Below, piece after piece: positions 43,054 through 51,703 of a stretch of 55,313 nt of DNA. Position 1 is the first letter of the stretch, and every line of letters begins with the position of its first letter. Source of the stretch: Spirochaetaceae bacterium UBA6089 (GTDB lineage: Bacteria; Spirochaetota; Spirochaetia; Treponematales; Rectinemataceae); NCBI GenBank assembly GCA_002435985.1, contig DIXD01000112.1:1-55313 (forward strand), written 5' to 3'. The notes under the pieces were generated by a model, which did no database searches, was not told the DNA's origin, and was given only the letters and a program-made list of their open reading frames with translations. The position numbers and the translations under genes were made by a program.

Positions 43054-43832
43054 CTTCCACCTGCCTCCTTCGCAACAATAACCTCATCGCCGAACATGCT
43101 CTCCAGCACATCGTCCATGCCAAATAAACCCCTTCTCCCGATAATCCACTGCGCTGCCTTAAGGGCTCCGGAAGCGAACACTCTTCTGTCCCTCGCGCGG
43201 TGAACGATCGAAAACTGCTCATGCGGCGCATCGAACACGACTTCGTGTACGCCGGCCTCGCTCCCTGCGCGCAGAGAGGCAATGGCCACCTTCGACGGGT
43301 CCCACGCATCCCAACCCGAAGCGTTCCAGCCGGTATAGCGCGTCGACGCCGAGACAATGGCCTGCGCCAGCGCCTTTGCGGTTCCGCTCGGCGCATCCTT
43401 CTTTGCGGCATGGTGCTGCTCGAATATGGCCAGATCTCCCTGACCGTACCAGTCGGCAAATCGAGCGAGCTGCGCTGCGATTCTCCTCATGAATGTCACC
43501 GCAAAAGAAAAATTGGCACTCACAAGGACCGCGGTCCTGGTGCCGACGCGTGCCTTCAGGTCTGGGATATCCCAGTCCGTCGCCGCAATGAGCAGCGGAG
43601 TAGAGGTCTCTATCGCCCATTCCAGATGGGCTTCCACCGCATCGGGCACGCTGGCGTCGATCGCCACATCCACATCGTCCGTGGGGATCGAGTCTCCCTT
43701 GTCCACCATCCACGCTATTGAAAATTGCTGAGCCTCGGGGTGCTGGGCTGTCTTTGCATTTCCCTCCCGCACCTCCTCGACGATGGCGCCGGCAAGTTTA
43801 CCTGCTCCAAAAATACCTAGGCGTATATTCAC
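43050..43832 (-). CDS. dapB: 4-hydroxy-tetrahydrodipicolinate reductase
   Basis: DapB reduces the DapA product with NAD(P)H. The 260-residue product has RLGIFGAGKLAGAIVEE, VSANFSFAVTFM and IFEQHHAAKKDAPSGTAKALA, the active-site block with the conserved HH and K residues. Length is usual. It overlaps lysC by 4 bases and dapA by 4 bases. Confidence 0.94.
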   Translation of the reverse strand: MNIRLGIFGAGKLAGAIVEEVREGNAKTAQHPEAQQFSIAWMVDKGDSIPTDDVDVAIDASVPDAVEAHLEWAIETSTPLLIAATDWDIPDLKARVGTRTAVLVSANFSFAVTFMRRIAAQLARFADWYGQGDLAIFEQHHAAKKDAPSGTAKALAQAIVSASTRYTGWNASGWDAWDPSKVAIASLRAGSEAGVHEVVFDAPHEQFSIVHRARDRRVFASGALKAAQWIIGRRGLFGMDDVLESMFGDEVIVAKEAGGR

Positions 43833-45172
43833 TGTGCTCCCTCCTCGAAAAATGCGGCGTGGAGATTGCGCATGGCACGCTCTGCATCCTGTTCCTGCAC
43901 GATGAAGCTGAGATTGATCGCGTTTGCCCCCATGCTGATGAGGTCCACGGGAATTCCGTCGATCGCCATAAATGTCGTGTGCAACACTGCGGGAGTTTTG
44001 CGCAGAAGATCGCCGACCACGGCGATTACGGCCCGATCGTGGGCAATCGATACCTTGCCCAACTTTTCCAGCTCCTCCGTCAATACATCCAGCGGCGCAC
44101 TTTTGTCCAAGGATACGGAGACGGAAATCTCCGAGGTCGATACCAGATCGACCGAAATGCCTCGCCGGCCAAACACTTCGAAGAGTCGTGCCAGGAAACC
44201 TGCCTGATCCGTCATCGATTCCTGTGTTATCGACAAGATCACGACGTTCCGACGCATTGCGATTGCGACACAGGGACGCCCGCTCGACTCTCCGGGGCTT
44301 ATCGTGGAGAACATTCCGTCGGGCTTAAACGTGCTCCGGATAGTCACTGGGATACCGGCATCGAGAGCCGGCCGCACTGTCGCGGGGTGCAGCACCTTTG
44401 CGCCATACGAGGCCAACTCCGCCGCCTCATCATAGCTCAACACCTCGATGGTGCGGGCAGCAGGGACGATGCTTGGATCCGCCGTCATGATGCCCTCCAC
44501 ATCGGTCCATATTTCGATTTCTCTCGCTTGGAGCGCGGCTCCCAAAAGCCCTGCGGAATAGTCGCTGCCCCCTCGTCCGAGCGTCGTCGTGTCATGTTCC
44601 TCGTCGGAACCAATATAGCCCTGCGTGACAACGACATCGTAGGACTCGAGCAGAGGAACAAGGTGGAGGGCGACTAATTTTTTGATGGCCGCAAGCTTCG
44701 GACGCGCGCTCCCGAAATGGCTGTCCGTCCGGATAATACTGCGCGCGTCGACCAAGGGACAGCGCATGAAGTTCGCCACGAGAATAGACGAAAGGCGCTC
44801 CCCTGCCGAGGCAATCTCATCCATGGTGCGCTGGCTCAGTTCCCCCAACAGATCGATGCCCTGCATACGTCGCTGAAGATTTTCGATGATCTCTTTGATG
44901 TTGCCGATACATTCAGGGGTCGCAATTTCAAGCGAACGGGCGGCCTCGAGATGAATCTGCTCAACCTTGCTCAGAAGTTGGATTGCCTTGTCGAGATTGT
45001 GAACGCGGGCGGCCTCCGCCATCTCGAAGAGAGAATTTGTCACACCCGCCATCGCAGAGACGACGACGACGCGCGCAGCGCCCCGACGGGATGCCACGAT
45101 CTGCGCGACTTCTCGTATCCGTGCGGCACTTCCGACCGACGTACCGCCGAATTTCATGACCAGCGTTGTCAT
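43829..45172 (-). CDS. lysC: Aspartokinase
   Basis: Aspartokinase phosphorylates aspartate, the first step to lysine, threonine and methionine. The 447-residue product starts TTLVMKFGGTSVGSA and has AGERLSSILVANFM, GSDYSAGLLGAALQAREIEIWTDVEG and TADPSIVPAARTIEVLSYDEAAELASYGAKVLHPAT. Two ACT-type regulatory segments follow the kinase domain (about residues 300-445), so allosteric control is likely. GAGGAG precedes the ATG at 45172. Confidence 0.95.
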   Translation of the reverse strand: MTTLVMKFGGTSVGSAARIREVAQIVASRRGAARVVVVSAMAGVTNSLFEMAEAARVHNLDKAIQLLSKVEQIHLEAARSLEIATPECIGNIKEIIENLQRRMQGIDLLGELSQRTMDEIASAGERLSSILVANFMRCPLVDARSIIRTDSHFGSARPKLAAIKKLVALHLVPLLESYDVVVTQGYIGSDEEHDTTTLGRGGSDYSAGLLGAALQAREIEIWTDVEGIMTADPSIVPAARTIEVLSYDEAAELASYGAKVLHPATVRPALDAGIPVTIRSTFKPDGMFSTISPGESSGRPCVAIAMRRNVVILSITQESMTDQAGFLARLFEVFGRRGISVDLVSTSEISVSVSLDKSAPLDVLTEELEKLGKVSIAHDRAVIAVVGDLLRKTPAVLHTTFMAIDGIPVDLISMGANAINLSFIVQEQDAERAMRNLHAAFFEEGAQ

Positions 45173-45183
45173 CGTGGTTCTCC

Positions 45184-46293
45184 TCACACGGTGCTGGGCA
45201 CAAAGCCCATGGCCAGCGCCGTTTCGGCATTGAGCACCGAGGCCCCTGCAGCGCCCCGCTCGGTGTTGTGCCCCAACGACACAAACTTGAAGTCGAGGAT
45301 GGGACAGGTGCGGAGTCTTCCTACGGTGATGCGCATGCCGCCGTCCTCTTCCGCGTCCTTGCGCGGCTGTGGGCGATCCTCGGCGGCGAGCAGTGCGAGA
45401 AACCTCGATGGAGCGCTCGGAAGATCATATGCGGCCGTCTTTGGCTCGAAAGTACGGAAGGCGTCGACCAGGTCTTCGAGACTGGCCTTTGTCTTGAGCC
45501 GCACCGAGATGGTCAGCGTGTGTCCGTCGATCACGGGTACGCGCGTACAGGTCGCGGAGACGACAAATGGGGCAGCCACCACCGAAGCAGCGCTCCCATT
45601 CCGGACCAATGTCCCTAGGATCTTGTTGGATTCCGATTCGACCTTCGATTCCTCGTTGCGGATGTAAGGGATCACGTTGCCCACAATGTCGAGTGCGGAC
45701 ACCCCTGGATAGCCCGCGCCGCTTATCGCCTGCATGCTCGTCACCATGACCGCATCCAGGCCGAAGCGCGCCTGAAGCGCCGCCAAAGGAGCCGCGAGCA
45801 TGACCGTGGTACAGTTCGGATTGGTCACGATCGCCCCTCGCCAGCCCCGCTTCGCCTGCTGGACAGGCAAGAGTGCACAGTGATCCGGGTTCAGCTCAGG
45901 AATGAGAAGCGGCACATCCTCGTCCATTCTGAAGGCGCTCGCGTTCGAAAACACATAGGAGCCTGCTGCGGCAAACAGAGGCTCTATGTCGCGCGCGGGG
46001 CCTGTATCGAGCGCCGAAAACACAATGGGAGAAAAAGCCGCCTCCGGCGCACAGGGAGCCACCGTCATGTCGCCGTACCCTGCATAGGGGAGCCCCGAAA
46101 GGTGCCATTGGCAGGCCTCAGAGTATTTTTTGCCGGCGGAACGGTCGCTCGCCGCAAGAAAGGCTGGATAGAACCAGGGGTGATCGGCGATCCGTCGGAG
46201 AAAACGTTGACCCACCACGCCGGTCGCACCCAAAATAGTGACCGGTATCTTTTTTTGGGGAGAAAAGGTCGAATGGTTTCGATTGTCGTTCAT
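45184..46293 (-). CDS. asd: Aspartate-semialdehyde dehydrogenase (archaeal/fungal type)
   Basis: Asd reduces aspartyl phosphate to the semialdehyde. The 369-residue product has VTILGATGVVGQRFLRRIADHPWF, VFSNASAFRMDEDVPLLIPELN and VTNPNCTTVMLAAPLAAL with the catalytic cysteine. RVPVIDGHTL carries the active-site histidine. The spacing and SNASAFRMD block match the archaeal/fungal type more than the E. coli type. It is the first gene of the lysine operon. GGAGGT lies just before the ATG and can be hidden by a hairpin. Confidence 0.94.
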   Translation of the reverse strand: MNDNRNHSTFSPQKKIPVTILGATGVVGQRFLRRIADHPWFYPAFLAASDRSAGKKYSEACQWHLSGLPYAGYGDMTVAPCAPEAAFSPIVFSALDTGPARDIEPLFAAAGSYVFSNASAFRMDEDVPLLIPELNPDHCALLPVQQAKRGWRGAIVTNPNCTTVMLAAPLAALQARFGLDAVMVTSMQAISGAGYPGVSALDIVGNVIPYIRNEESKVESESNKILGTLVRNGSAASVVAAPFVVSATCTRVPVIDGHTLTISVRLKTKASLEDLVDAFRTFEPKTAAYDLPSAPSRFLALLAAEDRPQPRKDAEEDGGMRITVGRLRTCPILDFKFVSLGHNTERGAAGASVLNAETALAMGFVPSTV

Positions 46294-46296
46294 GGC

Positions 46297-46321
46297 ACCT
46301 CCATATCAAATCGGTGGAGGT
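46297..46321 (-). promoter_or_regulatory. Hairpin that can sequester the asd ribosome-binding site
   Basis: On the minus strand ACCTCCA (46321-46315) pairs with TGGAGGT (46303-46297), around 11 bases. The second arm is the asd Shine-Dalgarno sequence, so formation would block translation. Confidence 0.65.
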
Positions 46322-46426
46322 CCACGATAGCCTTCCTAAGAATTGCACCCCGTACAAAGGCGTTTACGGCACTTTCTACGGCGAAAGGCATACGTCAGGC
46401 GCTCCGCGGAACAATGTATTTTTCCG

Positions 46427-46569
46427 CGACAGCCGCCGGGTATTAGCCCGGGCGTCCAAGAACAGCTCCAAGAGAAAGATGCTGTTCCTTCGGCGGTCCT
46501 CCCCTTTCCGGCGCTTTCGCTGGCTCTCTTTGCCTCCAGCCCGTACTCATCGGGATCGCTCCTCCATCG
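46427..46569 (-). promoter_or_regulatory. Lysine riboswitch (L-box) upstream of asd
   Basis: The minus strand carries the L-box core AAAGGGGAGG followed by CGCCGAAG (about 46488-46509), then hairpins GAACAGC/GCTGTTC and CCGGG/CCCGG, and GGCTGTC. P1 can form from CGATGG (46564-46569) and CTGTCG (46427-46432). AGGAGCG and GAGTACGGGCTGGAGGC near the 5' side also fit. The aptamer would let lysine control asd-lysC-dapB-dapA-dapD-proC. A second hairpin CGCGGAA/TTCCGCG (46405-46428) touches the P1 3' strand. No T tract follows, so control is probably translational. Confidence 0.85.
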
Positions 46570-46583
46570 GTTTGTAGACCCTA

Positions 46584-46599
46584 GCATAGACTAGTATGC
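46584..46599. promoter_or_regulatory. Near-palindrome upstream of the lysine riboswitch
   Basis: GCATA and TATGC flank 6 bases (centre GACTAG), extended imperfectly on both sides. It lies where the asd promoter should be (TTGCG upstream on the minus strand). It may be an operator; the promoter itself is not clear. Confidence 0.3.
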
Positions 46600-46627
46600 C
46601 TACGCAAGGGGGCCGGCTAAAAAGATG

Positions 46628-46663
46628 GCCAAAGAGACGGCCAAAGGGACAGCCAAAGAGGTA
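46628..46663. repeat. Short tandem repeat, 12-base period, three copies
   Basis: GCCAAAGAGACG, GCCAAAGGGACA and GCCAAAGAGGTA follow each other between the divergent asd leader and the hydrolase-like gene. They could encode an alanine-lysine-threonine repeat, but the open frame runs into a real gene in another frame. Confidence 0.55.
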
Positions 46664-46682
46664 GTCCATGCGGCCGCCTCTG

Positions 46683-46711
46683 TTGCCTCATTCTTCGGCG
46701 CTTGGTACGAT
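46683..46711 (+). promoter_or_regulatory. Promoter of the hydrolase-like gene, apparently leaderless
   Basis: TTGCCT (46683-46688) and TACGAT (46706-46711) are 17 bases apart. The ATG is 7 bases past the -10 box. Confidence 0.45.
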
Positions 46712-46718
46712 ATGATCG

Positions 46719-48209
46719 ATGAAATTCCTACGGCTCATTCTTCCCTGGCTGTTGATCGTCGCCATCGTCCTCGCAGCGCTCTATCTTCCCGATCTAGGAC
46801 CGGAAAATTACAAAGATTTCGACTCGCTGTTCGCAAACGAGCGCAGGCGCCAGGGGATTGCCGGATACGAAATTGCAATCATCAAGAACGGCGAAATCGT
46901 ATTCAACAAGGCCTATGGCTTCGACGGCCAGCGAAAGGCCCTCGAACCTTCAACACCGCTCTACCTGGGCCCGGCTTCGGAGATCCTCACGGGAACCCTG
47001 CTCTGCCAATTCGTCAATCAAAAAAAGATATCGCTCGACGTGCCTATTGCCCAGTTCATACCGGAGCTCGCATCGCTCAAGGCAAGGAGGTCTGGGGCCG
47101 CCTCGCTGGATATGCCGCTGACTCTCCGTCAGCTCGCCGCTCACCGCGTGGCATTTCCCGAGAAGGAGCTTCCCGACTACGATCCCGAGGCCTTGGGGCT
47201 CGAAGCTGGTCTGCCCGATCCGGAGCTGTTTTTGAAGTCCCATTTCCCCACGGAAAATTATACGCGTAGCCGCCTCTCGTACCGCATTGTCGGGGTTATA
47301 CTCGAAAAGGAATCGAACAAGAAATTCTCCGATCTGCTCGAATCGATGATCACCATACCGCTCGGCATGCACCTGACGACGGCGCGCCCCTCATCGCTCG
47401 AGCACATCGCAGTCGGCTCGGGCTCATTCTTCGGCCTCACCTTCCCCTACTTCGACAACGTCCCCTACAACGCGGCGCCCTCCGATGGTATCGTCACCAC
47501 AAGCGAGGACATGGCCAAATTTCTGAAATTCATCGTGTCGCCGGAGCGCGGAAAGGGAATTCCAGGCCTCACTTCCGCTCAGACAACCCAACTCTATCAG
47601 CCCCTCTACAAAGACGGCGACACAGGTTTCGGCTGGCGTATCCTCGACAGTAAAGAAGGGCGCTCTATTTTCCAAGGGGGCTCTATCCGCGGCTACTCCT
47701 CGCGGATTGCCATCTATCCCGAACGCAACGCCGCGATCGCGATCTTGTGCCCGCAGGATGGCGTCATCCTTGCCAATTTGCTTCTGCCGATGCTCGTCTC
47801 ACACGCCGAAGAGATTCTCTTTCAGGGCGAGACTGGAAGGCCTTTCCCCACGCAGCGGGCACAGATCGTCGTGGGGATCATCTTCATCATTTATCTTTTG
47901 AGCATCATCGTACAAATACAATCGTCCTACTCGTGGGCGCGCGATCTGTTGAAGTATCGGGAAACGGGCATATCGCAGTTCTACGCTCGTTTCGTCATCG
48001 TAAGAACAATCGTAGGCCTCATCCTTCGGATCCTCGTCGTGGTGCTGGCGCCCTTCGCCATAGGCGCGCTCGTGGGAAGAGTCGTCTCCTATCAGGAGGT
48101 CATCGCCTTTGAGCCTGGTATCTCCTCGATGCTGATGACGGCCCTGTTCTTCGGTGTGCTTCGCAACACAAGCAGACTCGTCATGGTAAAGCGATTGAGA
48201 TACTCCTAA
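46719..48209 (+). CDS. Beta-lactamase/serine-hydrolase-like membrane protein lacking catalytic residues
   Basis: The 496-residue product has an N-terminal hydrophobic anchor (residues 5-25), a serine-hydrolase fold of the class C beta-lactamase/PBP4* type (about 35-360), and three or so C-terminal membrane helices (about 385-490). Fold markers are GIAGYEIAIIKNGEIVFNKAYGFD, ISLDVPIAQFIPEL, GIVTTSEDMAKFLKFI and GYSSRIAIYPERNAAIAIL. The SxxK motif reads PASE, YxN reads YTR in TENYTRSRLSY, and HxG reads QGG. Activity is therefore unlikely; a binding or sensing role is inferred. The start has no Shine-Dalgarno. Confidence 0.8.
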   Translation: MKFLRLILPWLLIVAIVLAALYLPDLGPENYKDFDSLFANERRRQGIAGYEIAIIKNGEIVFNKAYGFDGQRKALEPSTPLYLGPASEILTGTLLCQFVNQKKISLDVPIAQFIPELASLKARRSGAASLDMPLTLRQLAAHRVAFPEKELPDYDPEALGLEAGLPDPELFLKSHFPTENYTRSRLSYRIVGVILEKESNKKFSDLLESMITIPLGMHLTTARPSSLEHIAVGSGSFFGLTFPYFDNVPYNAAPSDGIVTTSEDMAKFLKFIVSPERGKGIPGLTSAQTTQLYQPLYKDGDTGFGWRILDSKEGRSIFQGGSIRGYSSRIAIYPERNAAIAILCPQDGVILANLLLPMLVSHAEEILFQGETGRPFPTQRAQIVVGIIFIIYLLSIIVQIQSSYSWARDLLKYRETGISQFYARFVIVRTIVGLILRILVVVLAPFAIGALVGRVVSYQEVIAFEPGISSMLMTALFFGVLRNTSRLVMVKRLRYS

Positions 48210-48227
48210 AGAAGCCTCGGCGAGGAT

Positions 48228-48938
48228 CTATTGAGCCTCTCCGAGATATGCCTTGCGCACACGGTCGTCCATAAGCAGGTCTCGTCCCTTGCCTTGGAGC
48301 GTGATGCGCCCTGTCTCGAGGACATAGCCGTAATCCGCGACTTCGAGGGCTGCCTTCGCGTTCTGCTCGACGAGGAGCACGGTGGTGCCTTCCGCGTTGA
48401 TCTGCGTAATTATCTCGAAGATCATCTTCGCAATGAGCGGCGCGAGGCCGAGCGAAGGCTCGTCCATCATGAGCAGTTTCGGCCTGGACATGAGGCCCCG
48501 GCCTACCGCGAGCATCTGCTGTTCGCCGCCGGAGAGCGTGCCCCCTTTCTGCATGCGCCGCTCCTTCAGCCTCGGAAAAAGATCATAGACATGGCTGAGG
48601 TCTTTGAGCACGCCTTTTTTGTCGCTCCGCGCATAGGCGCCGAGCAAGAGATTCTCTTCGACCGTGAGGTTCGAAAAAATGCGGCGGCCTTCCGGCACAA
48701 GCACGAGGCCCATCTGTACGATATCCTGGGTCGCCTTGCCGGAAATCACCGCATCGTGGAGAAGCACCTTGCCGCTTGTCGGCTTTACGAGCCCCACGAT
48801 GCTGCGCAACGTCGTGCTCTTGCCCGCCCCGTTTGCGCCGATGAGCGTGACGATCTTGCCCTCGGGCACCGTGAGATCGATCCCTTGGAGGGCGTGGATA
48901 CCGCCGTAGTGCACCGATAAACTCTGTATCTTGAGCAT
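48228..48938 (-). CDS. livF: Branched-chain amino acid ABC transporter ATP-binding protein LivF
   Basis: LivF is one of the two ATPases that drive branched-chain amino acid import. The 236-residue product has Walker A GANGAGKST, the signature LSGGEQQML and Walker B LLMMDEPSLGL. VLLVEQNAKAAL and YVLETGRI are LivF features. Start ATG at 48938 overlaps the livG stop codon. An upstream in-frame extension lies inside livG. It is the last gene of livK-H-M-G-F. Confidence 0.94.
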   Translation of the reverse strand: MLKIQSLSVHYGGIHALQGIDLTVPEGKIVTLIGANGAGKSTTLRSIVGLVKPTSGKVLLHDAVISGKATQDIVQMGLVLVPEGRRIFSNLTVEENLLLGAYARSDKKGVLKDLSHVYDLFPRLKERRMQKGGTLSGGEQQMLAVGRGLMSRPKLLMMDEPSLGLAPLIAKMIFEIITQINAEGTTVLLVEQNAKAALEVADYGYVLETGRITLQGKGRDLLMDDRVRKAYLGEAQ

Positions 48939-49717
48939 CAATCCACCCCCAGATATGCTTCGATGACCTTCGGATTTTTCTGAATGGAGGCCGGATCCCC
49001 GTGCGCGATCGTCACGCCGTAATCCAGAACATACATACGCTCGCACACGCCCATTACGACTTGCATATGATGCTCGATCAGAAAGATCGTCAAATCGAAC
49101 TCGTCGCGGATCTTACGGATGAAGTCCATAAGCTCGAACGACTCCTGGGGGTTCATGCCGGCCGCAGGCTCATCGAGGAGCAGGATTTTGGGCTTGGTGG
49201 CCAGCGCACGCACAATCTCGAGCCGCCGCTGTTGGCCGTAGGGCAGGCTCGTGCCCTTTTCGTAGGCAAGGTGGGCAAGTCGAACCTGCTCGAGCAACTC
49301 CATGGAGAAGCGCCGGGCCTCGGTCTCGCGGGCACGGTAGCCGGGCAGATGGAGCGTAGCGCCAAATATGCCGGTGTCGATGCTCAGGTGACAGGCGACG
49401 AGCACGTTTTCGAGCACCGACATCTCCTTAAAAAGCCGTATGTTCTGAAAGGTCCGCGCAATGCCGAGGCTGGTGATGCTGTGCGGCTTCATGCCGGTGA
49501 TATCTCTGCCCCTGAAGAGAACCTTGCCTTCGCTCGGGCGATACATACCCGTGATGACATTGAACGCAGTGGTCTTGCCGGCTCCGTTCGGTCCTATGAG
49601 GCCTACGATCTCGTTCTTGTAGATTTCAAGGTTGAAATCGCTCACGGCGGTGAGGCCACCGAATCGCATGGTGAGGTGCGTGGTGCTCAGCATAAGGTCG
49701 GAAGTCTGTTCAGACAT
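48938..49717 (-). CDS. livG: Branched-chain amino acid ABC transporter ATP-binding protein LivG
   Basis: The 259-residue product has Walker A GPNGAGKTT, a signature LPYGQQRRLEI and Walker B ILLLDEPAAGMNP, which together with ARTFQNIRLFKEMSVLENVLVA and FLIEHHMQVVMGVCERMYVLDYG mark LivG. It pairs with LivF under the LivH/LivM permease. It overlaps livM by 8 bases. Confidence 0.94.
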   Translation of the reverse strand: MSEQTSDLMLSTTHLTMRFGGLTAVSDFNLEIYKNEIVGLIGPNGAGKTTAFNVITGMYRPSEGKVLFRGRDITGMKPHSITSLGIARTFQNIRLFKEMSVLENVLVACHLSIDTGIFGATLHLPGYRARETEARRFSMELLEQVRLAHLAYEKGTSLPYGQQRRLEIVRALATKPKILLLDEPAAGMNPQESFELMDFIRKIRDEFDLTIFLIEHHMQVVMGVCERMYVLDYGVTIAHGDPASIQKNPKVIEAYLGVD

Positions 49718-50792
49718 GGTCCCCTCCCTTTCGGCCTTTCTTCACGAAGAGACCCCCCAGCATATCCCAACTGAATTCCGCATTGCCCATGAGCCCCTTC
49801 TGGCGATAGATGATCATGACCATGAGGAGAATCGAGAACACGACCATGCGCAGGCCGGGCATGCCCTCGGTTTTGAAGACGATAAGGTTCATCGGTTCGT
49901 CGAGGAAGCGCAGCGCCTCCATCAGAATCGTCACCACCACTGCAGAGATCACAGAGCCGGAGATCGAGCCGATCCCCCCCAGCACGACGATGAGCAAGAT
50001 ATTGAATGTCAGCGCAAACGTGAACATTTTCGGGTCGATGGTGGTGATCATATGGCCGAGCAGCGCACCGCCGACCCCTGCCCAAAAGCTCGAAACCGTG
50101 AATGCCGTGACCTTGACGCGGAACACATTGATGCCCATGGCCTCGGCCGCAAGTTCGTCGTCGCGGACCGCCTTCATCGCCCGCCCGTAGCTCGAGCGCA
50201 TGAGGAGCACCATGAACAGAATTGTAAGGCCCGCCACGGCCCACACGGCAAAGGTCGTGGAAAACCGCGGAAGACCTTTCAGTCCCTGGGCGCCGTTGGT
50301 GATGGACTGCGCATTGGTGATGAGCACCCGGATGATCTCTCCAAAGCCGAGCGTCGCGATCGCCAGGTAATCGTCCCTGAGGCGCAGGACCGGCGCACCG
50401 ATCAAAAAGCCGACAAAAGCAGAGACAAGCCCCGCGATGATCAAGGCCGGCAGAAATGGAAGCGTGACATTGTGGAGCCAGGGTACAATCGGCACGAGAA
50501 AGTAGTTCATCTCTTTGAGTTGGGGCGACATGGTGAGCAGGGCGCTCACGTAGGCACCCACGGCCATGAACCCTGCATGCCCCAGCGAGAAAAGCCCCGT
50601 GAATCCGTTTAGGAGGTTGAGCGAAAGTGCAAGCACGATGTAGATCGCACACAGATTGAACACGCGGAGTGTAAACGCATCGAAGAATCTGTCCGCGATG
50701 AAGGCGAAGACAACGAATGCCGCAATCGCGATGATCGAATAGAGCCTATTCCGGGGAAGTGCAATTGTCTTTTTCTGATTCGCCGTGTCCAT
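49710..50792 (-). CDS. livM: Branched-chain amino acid ABC transporter permease LivM
   Basis: The 360-residue product has about ten membrane helices and the LivM permease block SLNLLNGFTGLFSLGHAGFMAVGAYVSALL. RDDYLAIATLGFGEIIRVL and GIGSISGSVISAVVVTIL follow. It forms the channel with LivH. An in-frame extension upstream of 50792 runs into livH and lacks homology-like features. Confidence 0.93.
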   Translation of the reverse strand: MDTANQKKTIALPRNRLYSIIAIAAFVVFAFIADRFFDAFTLRVFNLCAIYIVLALSLNLLNGFTGLFSLGHAGFMAVGAYVSALLTMSPQLKEMNYFLVPIVPWLHNVTLPFLPALIIAGLVSAFVGFLIGAPVLRLRDDYLAIATLGFGEIIRVLITNAQSITNGAQGLKGLPRFSTTFAVWAVAGLTILFMVLLMRSSYGRAMKAVRDDELAAEAMGINVFRVKVTAFTVSSFWAGVGGALLGHMITTIDPKMFTFALTFNILLIVVLGGIGSISGSVISAVVVTILMEALRFLDEPMNLIVFKTEGMPGLRMVVFSILLMVMIIYRQKGLMGNAEFSWDMLGGLFVKKGRKGGDHV

Positions 50793-50794
50793 AA

Positions 50795-51688
50795 TCACAC
50801 CTTCTCGGCCTGACGCTTGCCCAAAAGCCCGGTCGGTTTTACGAGCAAGACGACAATCAACAGAATGAACGCGAAGGCGTCGCGGTAGCCCGACAGCGTG
50901 GGCAAAAACGCCACCGTCATGATCTCGATGATGCCGAGCAGAAAGCCTCCGAGCACCGCTCCGCTTATGCTCCCTATGCCGCCGATAACCGCGGCGATAA
51001 AGCACTTTAGGCCGGGCATCACGCCCATAAGGGGGTTGAGCTGCGGATATTTGAATGACCACATGATCCCGCCGAATGCGGCGAGGAGCGACCCGATGCC
51101 GAAGGTGAAGGAAACAACCTTATTGACGTCGACCGCCATGAGGCGGGCCGCCTCGATGTCCGTGGATACCGCACGCATGGCCATGCCGGTCTTGGTTTTA
51201 TTGACTATCCACAGAAGTACGGCAAGAAGCGCAAAGGTGAAGAGAGGTATGATGAGGCTGATGACGATCATCGAAACCGAGCCGAAATGAATGACCCTCG
51301 AGAGAACGTCGGGCACCGGCACTCCCTTCGGTCTTCCTCCGAAGATCAAAACGGCCAGACTCTCCAATAGGAACGATGCGGCGATTGCGCTGATCATAAT
51401 GGAGATGCGCGGCGAATCGCGAAGCGGCCGGTATGCCACTCGCTCAAGGCCAATACCGAAGAATGCGGTGAAAACAATCGCCACGAGCAGCGCTACCCAC
51501 CACGGCAGGGATAGGAGGGTCATCATATAAAACGCCACATATGCGCCGAGCATGAAAACGTCACCATGCGCAAAATTGATGAGCCTCAGGATGCCGTACA
51601 CCATCGTATACCCGATCGCGATGAGCGCGTAGAGGCTTCCGAGCGACAATGCATTGACGATATGCTGGAATAACAGTGAAAGTGTCAT
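50795..51688 (-). CDS. livH: Branched-chain amino acid ABC transporter permease LivH
   Basis: The 297-residue product has about eight membrane helices and the LivH motifs SLGSLYALIAIGYTMVYGILRLINFAHGDVFMLGAY and GMAMRAVSTDIEAARLMAVDVNKVVSFTF. It ends 2 bases before the livM start. A terminator lies between it and livK, so it is probably made at a lower level than the binding protein. Confidence 0.94.
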   Translation of the reverse strand: MTLSLLFQHIVNALSLGSLYALIAIGYTMVYGILRLINFAHGDVFMLGAYVAFYMMTLLSLPWWVALLVAIVFTAFFGIGLERVAYRPLRDSPRISIMISAIAASFLLESLAVLIFGGRPKGVPVPDVLSRVIHFGSVSMIVISLIIPLFTFALLAVLLWIVNKTKTGMAMRAVSTDIEAARLMAVDVNKVVSFTFGIGSLLAAFGGIMWSFKYPQLNPLMGVMPGLKCFIAAVIGGIGSISGAVLGGFLLGIIEIMTVAFLPTLSGYRDAFAFILLIVVLLVKPTGLLGKRQAEKV

Positions 51689-51703
51689 GCTTCCTCGCGA
51701 TTA

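Noticed and set aside
46625..47269. Plus-strand ORF starting with an AKETAKGTAKE repeat
   Set aside because: Most of it is the wrong frame of the serine-hydrolase-like gene.
50793..51062. 90-residue N-terminal extension of LivM
   Set aside because: It overlaps livH in another frame; the ATG at 50792 gives the normal LivM N-terminus.
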